Below are positions 45,987 to 55,107 of a stretch of DNA of 64,000 nt, piece by piece (position 1 is the first letter of the stretch; each line of letters begins with the position of its first letter). The position numbers were made by a program, and so were the translations under genes. Under the pieces are notes generated by a model. The model was not told where the DNA came from, made no database searches, and saw only the letters and a program-made list of their open reading frames with translations. This stretch comes from Oceanicaulis sp. MMSF_3324 (lineage in GTDB: Bacteria; Pseudomonadota; Alphaproteobacteria; Caulobacterales; Maricaulaceae), in assembly GCF_030733545.1 (NCBI RefSeq), contig NZ_JASHIU010000001.1, forward strand, positions 496,001 to 560,000, written 5' to 3'.

Positions 45987-46554
45987 ACCGATCAAGGCCA
46001 TTACGGCGCGCAGCTTCGTGATCCGGGATTCCAATGTGGACACCGACCAGATCATTCCCGCGCGCTTTCTGACCACCACCGAGCGCGGCGCGCTGGCGGA
46101 CGCCTGTTTTCATGACTGGCGTTTCACGCCGGAGGGCGCGCCGACCGACCACCCGCTCAACCGGGTGGACCGGGACACGCAGCGCATCCTGATTGCGGGC
46201 GACAATTTCGGCTGCGGGTCCTCGCGGGAACATGCGCCTTGGGCGCTGCGCGATTTCGGCGTCGAGGCCGTGATCACCTCGCGCGCGGCGGACATCTTCA
46301 AGTCCAACGCGCTCAAGAACGGCCTTGTCGTGTGCGAGATCGACGAAGCGGCCCATGCGGCTTTGCTCGACCGTGAAGACCTTGAGGTCACCGTGGATGT
46401 GGTCAACCAGACTATCACGGCGGGCAATATCACCGCGAGCTTCAAGCTCGACCCCTTCGCCCGCACCTGCCTGATCGAGGGGGTGGATCCGCTGGGCTAT
46501 ATCCTCAACCAGTCCGACGCGATTGCGCGCTTCGAGCAGGAGCATGCGGCATGA
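45976..46554 (+). CDS. leuD: 3-Isopropylmalate dehydratase small subunit
   Basis: The protein has the swivel-domain motifs [19 protein letters not shown] and [25 protein letters not shown]. Length 192 is normal. It forms the active enzyme with LeuC. The start lies 11 bases inside the end of leuC, and its stop overlaps leuB by four bases. Confidence 0.97.
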   Translation: MLSEPIKAITARSFVIRDSNVDTDQIIPARFLTTTERGALADACFHDWRFTPEGAPTDHPLNRVDRDTQRILIAGDNFGCGSSREHAPWALRDFGVEAVITSRAADIFKSNALKNGLVVCEIDEAAHAALLDREDLEVTVDVVNQTITAGNITASFKLDPFARTCLIEGVDPLGYILNQSDAIARFEQEHAA

Positions 46555-47618
46555 GCCAATCCATCCTGATCCTGCCCGGCGACGGCATTGGCCCCGAAGT
46601 CGCCAGCGCGGCGAAAACCTGTCTTGAAGCGGTCGCGGCATTGGAAGGGCTGGACTTCACCTTCTCCGAAGCACCGTTCGGCGGTGCGGGGATTGATGCC
46701 TGCGGCGAGCCCTTGCCCGATGAGACCCTGGAAGCCGCGCAAGCCGCGGATGCGGTGTTTCTCGGCGCGGTCGGCGGACCGCAATGGGATGGCGGCGCCC
46801 AGCGGCCCGAGCAGGGGCTTCTGGGCTTGCGCAAGGCGCTGGGCCTGTTCGCCAATCTGCGCCCGGTCAAGGTCTTCAAGGGGCTGGAGCATCTTTCCCC
46901 CCTTAAGGCGGACCGGGTGGCCGGCGCGGACGTGCTGATTGTGCGCGAGCTGACGGGCGGGATGTATTTCGGCGAGAAGCGCGAAGGCGATGACGAGGCC
47001 TTTGATGGCTGTTCGTATTCCCGCGCGGAGGTCAGCCGCATCGCCGAGATCGGGTTCAAGGCGGCGCAGGGGCGCAAGGGCAAGCTCACCAGCGTGGACA
47101 AGGCCAATGTTCTCGCCACCTCCCGGCTCTGGCGCCAGACGGTCAACGATCTGGCGTCGGATTATCCCGATGTGTCGGTGGATCATTTGTATGTGGACGC
47201 GGCGGCGATGGCGCTGGTGACCGGACCGACCCGGTTTGACGTCATCGTGACCGAGAACCTGTTCGGCGACATCCTGTCCGATGAAGCCGCAGTGGTGGCG
47301 GGCTCGATCGGGCTTCTGGGCTCGGCGAGCCTGGGCGCGTCAGGACTGGGGCTCTTTGAACCGATCCATGGCAGCGCGCCCGATATTGCGGGACAGGACA
47401 AGGCGAACCCGTCTGGCGCCATCGCCAGCGCAGCCATGCTGCTGCGGTATGGCCTGAACCAGCCCAAGGCCGCCGATCGTCTGGAGGCGGCTTTGGAGGC
47501 CGCGCTGCTCAGTGATGAGCGCACCGCGGATCTGGGCGGGAGCGCCAGCGGCTCCGCCTTTGCAGGCGCCGTGCTGCGGCAGATCGAAAAGGCGGGCGCG
47601 TTCGAGCCCGCCGAGTAG
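46551..47618 (+). CDS. leuB: 3-Isopropylmalate dehydrogenase
   Basis: This NAD-dependent oxidative decarboxylase completes the leucine branch. ILPGDGIGPEVASAAKTCLEAV, RELTGGMYFGEKREG, DKANVLATSRLWRQTV and TENLFGDILSDEAAVVAGSIGLL are its substrate and metal motifs. Length 355 is typical. It is the last gene of the ilv-leu operon; a converging SDR gene begins nine bases further with no obvious terminator. Confidence 0.97.
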   Translation: MSQSILILPGDGIGPEVASAAKTCLEAVAALEGLDFTFSEAPFGGAGIDACGEPLPDETLEAAQAADAVFLGAVGGPQWDGGAQRPEQGLLGLRKALGLFANLRPVKVFKGLEHLSPLKADRVAGADVLIVRELTGGMYFGEKREGDDEAFDGCSYSRAEVSRIAEIGFKAAQGRKGKLTSVDKANVLATSRLWRQTVNDLASDYPDVSVDHLYVDAAAMALVTGPTRFDVIVTENLFGDILSDEAAVVAGSIGLLGSASLGASGLGLFEPIHGSAPDIAGQDKANPSGAIASAAMLLRYGLNQPKAADRLEAALEAALLSDERTADLGGSASGSAFAGAVLRQIEKAGAFEPAE

Positions 47619-47627
47619 AAGCAAGGG

Positions 47628-48461
47628 TCAGTCGGCCATGGGCCGGCTGGCCCGCTTCTTGATGAAGTTCCAGTATTTGATCGGGAAGATGCGCTCCATG
47701 ATGGCGAGCGTATGGGCGTCCTTGCCCACCAGCACGCGCGGCAAGCGGCGCTCCACGCCCCGAAGAATGATTTCGGCCGCTTCGGGCGGCGGCATGACCA
47801 GGCCTTCCTTGGCCATTTTCTTCACCGCCTTGAGCTCGGCTTCGGTCATGTCGGCGGGCTTTTTCGCATCCTCGGCGATCTGGGTGTTCACCCCGCCTGG
47901 ATGAATGGTCGTCACCCCGATGGAGGTGCCTTCAAGCTCGTGCATCAGGGCGTTGGAGAAGCCGCGCACCGCGAACTTGGCCGAGGAATAGGCGGTCTGG
48001 CCCGCCGGGGCGACGATGCCGAAGATCGAGGAGACATTGACGAGCTGGGCGGTGTCCGCCTGCTGCATGAGCGGCATGAAGGCGCGGGTCATGCGCACCA
48101 CGCCATAGAAGTTGATGTTCATCAGCCATTCGAAATCATCATCGGTGACCCGGTCGAACGTGCCGCCCAGCGCCACGCCGGCATTGTTGAACAGGCCATG
48201 CACCGCGCCATGCTCACGCTCGACCGCCTGGGCGAACGCCTGGATCTGGTTCTTGTCAGCGACGTCCACGGTATGCGTCGTCACCTTGATTTCATTGCTT
48301 TTGAGCTCGGCTGCAACGGTTTCTAGGCGCGCTTCATTGATGTCGGCGAGCGCCAGGTTTGCGCCCCGGGCGGCCAGTCCTGCCGCAAGCGCGGCGCCGA
48401 TGCCGCTGCCAGCGCCGGTGATGACCGCGGTGCGGCCCTTGAAATCGAGATGACGAGTCAT
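47628..48461 (-). CDS. Short-chain dehydrogenase/reductase (277 aa)
   Basis: The NAD(P) motif TGAGSGIGAALAAGLA is followed by DINEARLETV (Asp at the strand end, suggesting NAD preference), NNAGVALGG and the catalytic S..YxxxK in TAYSSAKFAVRGFSNAL. The C-terminal segment beyond the core (ILRGVERRLPRVLVGKDAHTLAIMERIFPIKYW) is typical of the SDR group often found near acyl or lipid genes; the substrate is unknown. The promoter region holds a perfect palindrome (48494-48508). Confidence 0.88.
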   Translation of the reverse strand: MTRHLDFKGRTAVITGAGSGIGAALAAGLAARGANLALADINEARLETVAAELKSNEIKVTTHTVDVADKNQIQAFAQAVEREHGAVHGLFNNAGVALGGTFDRVTDDDFEWLMNINFYGVVRMTRAFMPLMQQADTAQLVNVSSIFGIVAPAGQTAYSSAKFAVRGFSNALMHELEGTSIGVTTIHPGGVNTQIAEDAKKPADMTEAELKAVKKMAKEGLVMPPPEAAEIILRGVERRLPRVLVGKDAHTLAIMERIFPIKYWNFIKKRASRPMAD

Positions 48462-48493
48462 GCTCTCCCCCTGAGATTATTGCCGGTTTTGAT

Positions 48494-48508
48494 GTGAACG
48501 CTGTTCAC
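48494..48508. promoter_or_regulatory. Palindromic operator candidate upstream of the SDR gene
   Basis: GTGAAC-GCT-GTTCAC is a perfect 15-base palindrome located 33 bases upstream of the SDR start in the gap between two divergent genes. The form suits a TetR-family or similar dimeric regulator. No regulator gene is nearby, so the regulator, if any, acts from elsewhere. Confidence 0.5.
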
Positions 48509-48629
48509 CCCGGAGTTTTGGGCAGAGTTTCAGAGTTTTCAGCCCCTGTCCATCAGGGGGTGATCTTGTCAGCGCTCGGAAATGGGATCACAGTCGGAAT
48601 ACACACAATAAATATAGGGAGGAGTTCGC

Positions 48630-49427
48630 ATGGTTACGCTGGAGAAAGTCCGCCGCGATGCGCCCTGGGCCTGGATCAAGGGCGCGATCGACGACATGCG
48701 CGCTGCGCCCTTCCTGTCCATTGGCTATGGCATCGTGTTCACGGTGATCGGCCTGTTGATCACCGTCGGCCTGTGGGCGCTGGGCCAAGGCGCGGTGGTT
48801 CCCGTCATGATGGGCGGGTTCGCGCTGGTGGCGCCGGCCTCGGCCATCGGCATCTACCGGATCAGCCAGATGCGCGATCACGGCAAGACGCCGGGGCTCT
48901 GGGATTTCTGGTCCATTCCGGCCGGACGGTTCACCCAGCTGGCGCTTCTGAGCGTCCTGATGCTGGTGTTCTTCCTGACCTGGGCGCGGTTGGCGCAGAT
49001 GATGTTCGCGCTCTTTACCCATGAGGCCGATTTCCGCCTCGACAGCTTCCTGCCCTTCCTGTTCACCGATGTGCAGGGCGTCATGCTGATGGCGATCGGC
49101 ACGCTGGTGGGCGCATCTTTGGCGCTGGTGGCCTTCACGGTCTCCGCGCTCTCCTTCCCCATGATGGTGGATCAGGATGTGGACGCGGTCACAGCCGTCG
49201 TCGCCTCGATCAAGGCGGTGAAGGAACAGCCCGAGGTCATGCTGGTCTGGGCGTGGATCATCGCCTTTGCGACCGGGGCGGGCCTCGCCCTGTTCGGGGT
49301 CGGCATCGCCATCACCTTCCCGCTCATCGCCCATGCCAGCTGGCGCGCCTACAAGGATTTCAATCCGCGCCCCAAGCCGAGCGCCAAGGAAGTCGAGGCG
49401 CGACTGGCGGACAACAATCAGGCCTGA
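48630..49427 (+). CDS. DUF2189-type inner-membrane protein (265 aa)
   Basis: The start MVTLEKVRRDAPWAWIKGAIDDMRAAPFLSIGYGIVFTVIG and the whole layout match the DUF2189 membrane family. Hydrophobic segments are at about 35-60, 63-85, 115-140, 155-185 and 210-235. GGAGG precedes the ATG. No function is known; members are often found near the cytochrome cbb3/cytochrome oxidase genes of alphaproteobacteria, and here the gene converges on ccoS. Confidence 0.75.
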   Translation: MVTLEKVRRDAPWAWIKGAIDDMRAAPFLSIGYGIVFTVIGLLITVGLWALGQGAVVPVMMGGFALVAPASAIGIYRISQMRDHGKTPGLWDFWSIPAGRFTQLALLSVLMLVFFLTWARLAQMMFALFTHEADFRLDSFLPFLFTDVQGVMLMAIGTLVGASLALVAFTVSALSFPMMVDQDVDAVTAVVASIKAVKEQPEVMLVWAWIIAFATGAGLALFGVGIAITFPLIAHASWRAYKDFNPRPKPSAKEVEARLADNNQA

Positions 49428-49450
49428 TCCCTTGTGCAGGCATGCATGAA

Positions 49451-49480
49451 AAAAGCCCCGGCGGAAGGCCGGGGCTTTTT
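49451..49480. terminator. Bidirectional terminator between the DUF2189 gene and ccoS
   Basis: GCCCCGGC (49455-49462) pairs with GCCGGGGC (49468-49475) around a five-base loop, with AAAA before and TTTTT after, so it works in both directions for two converging genes. Confidence 0.9.
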
Positions 49481-49490
49481 GCGTTTCGGA

Positions 49491-49661
49491 CTAGTGCTCG
49501 TCCTCATCATCGACGATGGGACCGTCATCATCGATCAGGATGCGTTCGGCGGCGCCGTCGAGATCATCATACTGACCCGACTTCATCGCCCAGAAGAAAC
49601 CCAGAAGACCGGCGGCGCCAAGCGCCAGCGCGGCGGGGATCAGCCATAACAGTGCGGTCAT
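49491..49661 (-). CDS. ccoS: Cytochrome cbb3 oxidase assembly protein CcoS (56 aa)
   Basis: The 56-codon frame (ATG at 49661, TAG at 49491) starts MTALLWLIPAALALGAAGLL and continues GFFWAMKSGQYDDLDGAAERIL, with a single membrane segment followed by the characteristic FFWAxxxGQYDDLDGxAxRIL stretch of CcoS and an acidic tail. CcoS is needed for cofactor insertion into cbb3 oxidase. The start overlaps the ccoI stop by four bases. It is easy to miss because of its size. Confidence 0.95.
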   Translation of the reverse strand: MTALLWLIPAALALGAAGLLGFFWAMKSGQYDDLDGAAERILIDDDGPIVDDEDEH

Positions 49662-51883
49662 GCGCGCCAGAGCCTCAATGCGTTGGCCATCACCACGAGC
49701 GAGCTGGCGGACATGGCGATGGCGGCCACCAGCGGGGTGACCAGGCCAAACACCGCCAGCGGTACGGCGATGACATTATAGATGTTGGCGAGGGCGAAAT
49801 TCTCCATCATCCGCGCCTTTGCGGCCCGGGCGATCTCGACCGCGCGGGGCAGGGCGGCCAGCCGGTCGCCCTGGATGACAAGATCCGCCGCCGAGCGTGA
49901 AATGTCCGCCGCCGTTCCCATCGAGACCGACACATGAGCGGTGGCCAGCGCTGGCGCGTCATTGATCCCGTCACCCACCATGATGGGGGCGTCCCCGGCC
50001 TCATTCAGGGCGGTGATGCGTGCGATCTTGTCCTGGGGCTTCAACCCGGCCTGATAGCGATCAAGACCCAATGCATGCGCGGCGGCGGCGACGGGCGCTT
50101 CACGGTCACCTGAGAGAAGCTCGACCGGCAGGCCCTGCGCCTTGAGCCCGGACACCGCTTCGGGCGCATCGGACCGCAATCCATCCGCGAAGACAAAGCG
50201 CACCGGCGCTTCGCCTTCGACCAGCAGCCAGGCTTCGAGCACCGATGGGTCGGAGTCTTGGCCCTGTTTTTCAAGGCCAAGCCAGCTGGCGGAGCCGAAC
50301 TGGATCACGGCGCCCTCCGCCGTGCCGGTCAGACCGCCGCCCGCGATTTCCTGAAGGTCGTCCGCCAGCGGGCCGGGGCCTGCTGCATCGGCGACGGCGC
50401 GGGAAATGGGATGGCGCGAGCCGCGCGCCAGACGGGCGGCGAGATTGAGCGCGCGGGGTGAGATGTCCTCGCGATTGATCAGGCTGGGTCGGCCGAGCGT
50501 CAGCGTGCCGGTCTTGTCGAACACCACCGATTTCGCTTCAGCCAGCCGTTCCAGCGCATCGCCGGATTTGACCAGCACGCCCTCGCCATAGAGCCGGCCG
50601 GACGCCACCACCTGGACCGCAGGCACCACCAGCGCCAGCGCGCAAGGGCAGGTGATGATCAGCACGGCGATGGCGTTCATCACCGCGTCGTGGACGTTTC
50701 CGGTGACGGCGAGCCAGCCGATGAGCGTGACAAGCGCCATGATGAAGACGCCCGGCACATAGGCGCGGGCGGCCTTGTCGGCATAGCGGACATAGCGCGA
50801 GCGGCCCTGCTCGCCCGCTTCCACAAGTCGCGCGATTTCCGCCAGCAGAGAATCGTCGCGCGCCGCCGTGGCTTTCACTGTTAAAGGCGCGTTGAGATTG
50901 ATCATGCCCGAATAGACCGTTCCGCCCGGCTCGAGGGTTTGCGGCTGGGTTTCCCCTGTCACCAGAGCGGCGTCGAGCTCGCCCCGGCCTTCAGTGATCA
51001 CGCCATCCACCGGCATGCGGTCGCCCGGTGCGATGCGCAGCAGATCGCCCGGTTTCACGTCGCGCGCGGGAACAGCCTTGATCGCGCCATCCGGTTCGAT
51101 GCGATGCGCGATCCGGGCCTGGAGCGCGGCGAGATCGCGTGCGGCCTGGCCGGCGCGGGCGCGCAAGCGCACATCGAGATAGCGCCCGATAAGCAGGAAG
51201 AACAACAGCATGATCGCCGCGTCGAAATAGGCGGCGCCATGGCCCAGGGCCGTTTCATAGATCGACAGGCCACACGCCAGCAGCACCGCCAGCGAGATCG
51301 GCAGGTCCATGTTCACATTGCGCGTTTTCACGCCGACAATGGCATTCTTGAAGAAGGGCCAGCCCGCATAGGCGACGGCGGGCAGGGCGATCAGCCCCGA
51401 GATCCAGTGCATGAGCGTGATGGTGGCCAGACTCATCTCGCCCTCGCCCGCCCAGACCGAAATGGACAGGAGCATCACATTGGCCGAGGCGAAGCCCGCC
51501 ACGCCGAGCGCGCGCAGCAGGCGCTTTTCCTCGTCCGATTTGGGGTCATCGGCTGCTTCGGGCTGATAGGGCCGGGCGCGATAGCCCAGATGCTCCAACC
51601 GACCGACAATCTGTTCCGCGGTCGCGTCCGCGCCGGTGAATTTCACCGCCAGACGCCCCGTGGAGAGGTTCAATCGGGCGCGTTTGACGCCCTCGAGCTG
51701 TTGCAGCCCGTCCTCGATCTTGACGATGCAGGCCGCACAATGGGCGCCTTCAACCGCAAGGTCGATGGCCTTGCTGTCTTCGGTTTCACGCACAAAGGCG
51801 GTGATCTCGTCCCCGTGCGCGGAGGCGGACAGCCCCGCCGTCGCCGCGATGTCGGGGCCGAGGCCGGGTTCTACTGACGCCAC
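49658..51883 (-). CDS. ccoI: Copper-type P1B ATPase CcoI
   Basis: The N-terminal metal-binding domain has GAHCAACIVKIE (C49 and C52). The membrane part contains the CPC motif (TCPCALALV, about residues 408-416), the phosphorylation motif DKTGTLT (about 454-460) and GDGINDAPALATA. Length 741 fits. CcoI (FixI) supplies copper for the cbb3 oxidase CuB site. The gene overlaps ccoH (13 bases) and ccoS (four bases), all on the minus strand. Confidence 0.96.
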   Translation of the reverse strand: MASVEPGLGPDIAATAGLSASAHGDEITAFVRETEDSKAIDLAVEGAHCAACIVKIEDGLQQLEGVKRARLNLSTGRLAVKFTGADATAEQIVGRLEHLGYRARPYQPEAADDPKSDEEKRLLRALGVAGFASANVMLLSISVWAGEGEMSLATITLMHWISGLIALPAVAYAGWPFFKNAIVGVKTRNVNMDLPISLAVLLACGLSIYETALGHGAAYFDAAIMLLFFLLIGRYLDVRLRARAGQAARDLAALQARIAHRIEPDGAIKAVPARDVKPGDLLRIAPGDRMPVDGVITEGRGELDAALVTGETQPQTLEPGGTVYSGMINLNAPLTVKATAARDDSLLAEIARLVEAGEQGRSRYVRYADKAARAYVPGVFIMALVTLIGWLAVTGNVHDAVMNAIAVLIITCPCALALVVPAVQVVASGRLYGEGVLVKSGDALERLAEAKSVVFDKTGTLTLGRPSLINREDISPRALNLAARLARGSRHPISRAVADAAGPGPLADDLQEIAGGGLTGTAEGAVIQFGSASWLGLEKQGQDSDPSVLEAWLLVEGEAPVRFVFADGLRSDAPEAVSGLKAQGLPVELLSGDREAPVAAAAHALGLDRYQAGLKPQDKIARITALNEAGDAPIMVGDGINDAPALATAHVSVSMGTAADISRSAADLVIQGDRLAALPRAVEIARAAKARMMENFALANIYNVIAVPLAVFGLVTPLVAAIAMSASSLVVMANALRLWRA

Positions 51884-52365
51884 AACTCGCGCTCCAGCAC
51901 GAACGGCGTGTCCGCGTCCACAGCTTCGGCATGCAAGGTCCAGTTGCCCTCGGTGACAGCCTCGACCGGGGCGGAATAGACGCCCGGCCGGGCTTCGGTG
52001 AACGCCAGCGCATGATCCAGATCGGTATTGGCCGGATGGCGCAGGGCGCCCGTCAGTTCAAGACCCATCACCGGCTGGTCCTCGGCGTCGGCGACCCGGA
52101 TCAGAACCCGATCGTCCGCCAGATTGACCGCTGCAGTCCAGCCCAGCGCCGCCTGGGCGCGCCGTTGGGCGATGACGTCATTATACTCCAGCCCCTGAAC
52201 ATAGGAGCGGCGCTGGTCCTCTCCGGGGAAGGATCTCACCGCCAGCGAGATGAAAACCGTGTTCACCGCGATGATGGTGGCGAAGAACATGATCATCCCC
52301 GCCAGCACGTGCCAGCCGGTGATGCGGAAGCCGGAAGCGCCCTGTCGGGCCGTATAGTCGGTCAT
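51871..52365 (-). CDS. ccoH: Cytochrome cbb3 oxidase assembly protein CcoH (FixH)
   Basis: The protein has one N-terminal membrane segment (GWHVLAGMIMFFATIIAVNTVFISLAV) and a periplasmic domain with FPGEDQRRSYVQGLEYND, typical of FixH/CcoH. Length 164 fits. CcoH is required for stable assembly of the cbb3 oxidase. It overlaps ccoG by four bases and ccoI by 13. Confidence 0.94.
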   Translation of the reverse strand: MTDYTARQGASGFRITGWHVLAGMIMFFATIIAVNTVFISLAVRSFPGEDQRRSYVQGLEYNDVIAQRRAQAALGWTAAVNLADDRVLIRVADAEDQPVMGLELTGALRHPANTDLDHALAFTEARPGVYSAPVEAVTEGNWTLHAEAVDADTPFVLERELWRQ

Positions 52366-53855
52366 CGGATCTCTCCGGTCTGGAAGGCGGAACGGGTCTG
52401 CGCCTGATCCCCGGTCTCCGTGTCGGTGACGATAAAGGTCAGGGGTTCGGACGGCGCATCCACCGCATCACGCGGCAAGGTGACAAACACGCGGAAATCC
52501 TGCGTCTGGTCTGCGCCGACTTCAAGCTGACGAGATGTCTCATCTGCGCCCAGCACCCGGACCGCCATGGCGGGATCGCCTTCGATGGCCAGTTCATAGG
52601 TGCGCGTCTCGCCGGTCTTGTTCAGGACCGTCAGGGTATAGCCATTGCGCACCGAGCCGTCGGACAGGCGCACATAGTTCGGGCTGCGGTCACGATAGGC
52701 GTTCAGATCCAGCACCGCCCGGTTCATCAGGCTGAACAGCATGATCCCGCCCACGGCGGCGATCAGCACGGCGTACAGAACGGTCCGGGGACGCAGGAAG
52801 CGGTAGCGCGGCTTGAGGTCCTTGGCCCGGCGGTCGACATTGTCCTGGCTGTCATAGGCGATCAGCCCCTTGGGGCGACCGATCTTGGCCATGATGTCAT
52901 CGCAGGCGTCGATGCACAGCGCGCAATTGATGCATTCGAGCTGGTCGCCGTCGCGAATGTCGATGCCCATCGGGCAGGCGGCGACGCAGGCCTTGCAGTC
53001 GATGCAGTCGCCCCGGCCTTCCCAGCTCTCGCCCTTCTTGTGCCGGCCGCGCGGCTCGCCGCGATCCACGCGATAGGTCACGCTCAGCGCTTCCTTGTCG
53101 ATCAGCGCGCCCTGGATGCGCGGCCAGGGGCACATATAGGTGCAGACCTGCTCGCGCATGGTGCCGGCGAGCACATAGGTGGTGAAGGTCAGCACACCGA
53201 AGAAGATATAGCTGGTCAGCGCGGCCTGGCCGGTGACGAAATTGTTCACCACCGCGAAGGCGTCGTGGAAATACAGGATCCAGGCGCCGCCTGTAGCGGC
53301 GGCGATCAGGAGCCAGACGGCGTGCTTGCCGACCTTGCGCCAGGCCTTGTTGAAGCTCCATTCGGCGCGGTCGAGCATGATGCGCTTGTTGCGATCGCCC
53401 TCGAACAGGCGCTCGACGGCGATGAACAGATCGGTCCAGACGGTCTGCGGGCAGGCATAGCCGCACCAGACCCGGCCAAACAGCGAGGTGACGAGAAACA
53501 GCGCCAGCGCCGACAGGATCAAGAGGCCGGTGATGTAATAGACTTCCTGGGGCCAGATCTCGATGAAGAAGAAGTAGAAGCGGGCATTGGCGAAATCCAC
53601 CAGCACCGCCTGGTCCGGCGCGCCCGGCCCCCGGTCCCAGCGCAGGAAGGGCAGGATGTAATAGACGCCCAGCGCAAGGGCCATGAAGACCCATTTGCCC
53701 AGACGGAACTTGCCGTGGACCAGCTTGGGGTAGATGGGTTCGCGTTTTTTGTAGAGCTCGCGCGAATGGGCGGCGTTCACCGCAACCGCGTCATGGCGTT
53801 CAACACCATCGGCGGCCTGTTCCCGAGCTTCGGGACGATTTTTGATCAGGTTCAT
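52362..53855 (-). CDS. ccoG: Cytochrome cbb3 assembly protein CcoG (FixG), iron-sulfur membrane protein
   Basis: The protein has about five to six membrane segments and a loop with two 4Fe-4S motifs of the C-x2-C-x2-C-x3-CP type: DCIDCKACVAACPMGID and ECINCALCIDACD (about residues 282-318). The VWCGYACPQTVWTDLF motif near residue 135 is CcoG-specific. The C-terminal domain is periplasmic and Ig-like. Length 497 fits. CcoG reduces Cu(II) for cbb3 biogenesis according to work on other species. It lies 102 bases after ccoP, with an inverted repeat between. Confidence 0.96.
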   Translation of the reverse strand: MNLIKNRPEAREQAADGVERHDAVAVNAAHSRELYKKREPIYPKLVHGKFRLGKWVFMALALGVYYILPFLRWDRGPGAPDQAVLVDFANARFYFFFIEIWPQEVYYITGLLILSALALFLVTSLFGRVWCGYACPQTVWTDLFIAVERLFEGDRNKRIMLDRAEWSFNKAWRKVGKHAVWLLIAAATGGAWILYFHDAFAVVNNFVTGQAALTSYIFFGVLTFTTYVLAGTMREQVCTYMCPWPRIQGALIDKEALSVTYRVDRGEPRGRHKKGESWEGRGDCIDCKACVAACPMGIDIRDGDQLECINCALCIDACDDIMAKIGRPKGLIAYDSQDNVDRRAKDLKPRYRFLRPRTVLYAVLIAAVGGIMLFSLMNRAVLDLNAYRDRSPNYVRLSDGSVRNGYTLTVLNKTGETRTYELAIEGDPAMAVRVLGADETSRQLEVGADQTQDFRVFVTLPRDAVDAPSEPLTFIVTDTETGDQAQTRSAFQTGEIR

Positions 53856-53891
53856 AGTCTTCTCCGGCCTCCGGCCGCGTTTTCAGACAAT

Positions 53892-53929
53892 AGCGCCATC
53901 TGGCTCGCCCCAGAGAACCAGATGGCGCT
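53892..53929. repeat. Perfect 12-base inverted repeat between ccoP and ccoG
   Basis: AGCGCCATCTGG (53892-53903) and CCAGATGGCGCT (53918-53929) are exact complements around a 14-base loop. No T run follows on either strand, so it is not a standard terminator; it may be an mRNA processing or stability hairpin that separates the oxidase subunit genes from the assembly genes. Confidence 0.75.
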
Positions 53930-53957
53930 TGATAGTCGGACCCGTGCGGGCGCGCCC

Positions 53958-54920
53958 CTAGCGCCCCGCCTCCTGGGTGTTGATCACATCAGCCGCACTG
54001 GCCTCTGTGATGGTCTCGCTTTCACCGCCGCCCAACAGGTAGACGTAAGCGGCGAGGGCGGTGATCACTTCCTCGTCCAGACGGCCTTCCCAGGCCGGCA
54101 TCATGCCGTAGGGACCGCGCCAGATCGTATTGTAGATCTGGTCGCGCGTGCCGCCGTACAGCCATTCCTGGTCCGTCAGGTTCGGCGCGCCCTGGGTGCG
54201 GTCGCCCCGACCGTCAGCGCCATGGCAGGCCGAACACTGGAAGTCGAAGATTTCAGCGCCCATGGTCTGGCCCGCCTCGGTCGGCTCGATCATGTCAGAC
54301 AGGGTCATGACGTAATCGGTGACCGCCGCGATCTCTTCACGGTTCAGAAGCTCGTCGCGGCCATAGGCCGGCATTTGCGAGAAGCGGGTGTCGGGATGGC
54401 TCTCCCAGCGGATGCCCACATGCAGGGTGTGCCGGATCTCGTCGAACGAGCCGCCCCACAGCCAGACATCGTCATTGAGGTTGGGATAGCCGATGAAGCC
54501 CTGGCCGCCTGCGCCGTGGCAGGTGGCGCAATTGTCGCCGAACGCCGAGGAACCCGCCGCGAGGGCGAAGTTCAGAAGGTCCGGATCCGCCTCGATGGCG
54601 CTGATGCCGCCGGTGTCCGCCGCCTCGGTGAGGCGGGTGAACATGGGCGCGCGGCTGGCTTCCAGCTCGGCGACCGCAGCGGCCACATTGGCCCGTTCGG
54701 AGTGATCACGTAGGCCGCGGGTATGCCCGTCCATGCCCGGCAAGGCGGGCCAGGCCGGCATGAAGATCCAGTAGATCACCGACCAGACGATGGAGGCGTA
54801 GAACACCCACACCCACCAGCGCGGCAGCGGGTTGTCTAGCTCCTTGATGCCATCCCATTCATGGCCCGTGGTGTCCACGCCGCTATAGGCGTCGACGTCT
54901 TTCTTGTGCTCGTCAGCCAT
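53958..54920 (-). CDS. ccoP: Cytochrome cbb3 oxidase subunit III (CcoP), di-heme
   Basis: I place the start at 54920 (GGAGGACAAAC upstream), which begins MADEHKKDVDAYSGVDTTGHEWDGIKELDNPLPRWW, the usual CcoP N-terminus. One membrane segment (about 36-57) is followed by two cytochrome c domains with CATCH and CSACH heme sites. Each has a methionine ligand region (FSQMPAYG, GMMPAW). Length 320 is normal. CcoP accepts electrons for the oxidase. It overlaps ccoQ by eight bases. Confidence 0.96.
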   Translation of the reverse strand: MADEHKKDVDAYSGVDTTGHEWDGIKELDNPLPRWWVWVFYASIVWSVIYWIFMPAWPALPGMDGHTRGLRDHSERANVAAAVAELEASRAPMFTRLTEAADTGGISAIEADPDLLNFALAAGSSAFGDNCATCHGAGGQGFIGYPNLNDDVWLWGGSFDEIRHTLHVGIRWESHPDTRFSQMPAYGRDELLNREEIAAVTDYVMTLSDMIEPTEAGQTMGAEIFDFQCSACHGADGRGDRTQGAPNLTDQEWLYGGTRDQIYNTIWRGPYGMMPAWEGRLDEEVITALAAYVYLLGGGESETITEASAADVINTQEAGR

Positions 54921-55101
54921 GTTTGTCCTCCGTGGCCGAGGCGGCGTCCGGGCGTGCATCGTCTTCGAGCGGCACGCGCGCGGCGTCGTCAAACTTGTCC
55001 TGGTTTTTCGGCCAGAGGGCGTAGACCAGCACGCCGGCGAAAAGCGCGACGAAGCCGATCAGCCCCCAGGTCTGTGCGAAGCTTGAAAGCGTTTCGTACA
55101 T
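54913..55101 (-). CDS. ccoQ: Cytochrome cbb3 oxidase subunit CcoQ (62 aa)
   Basis: The small protein has a single membrane segment (TWGLIGFVALFAGVLVYALWP) and then the charged KNQDKFDDAARVPLEDD region, as in other CcoQ proteins. Length 62 is in range. CcoQ stabilises CcoP binding. It is six bases after ccoO. Confidence 0.94.
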   Translation of the reverse strand: MYETLSSFAQTWGLIGFVALFAGVLVYALWPKNQDKFDDAARVPLEDDARPDAASATEDKHG

Positions 55102-55107
55102 GACGGC

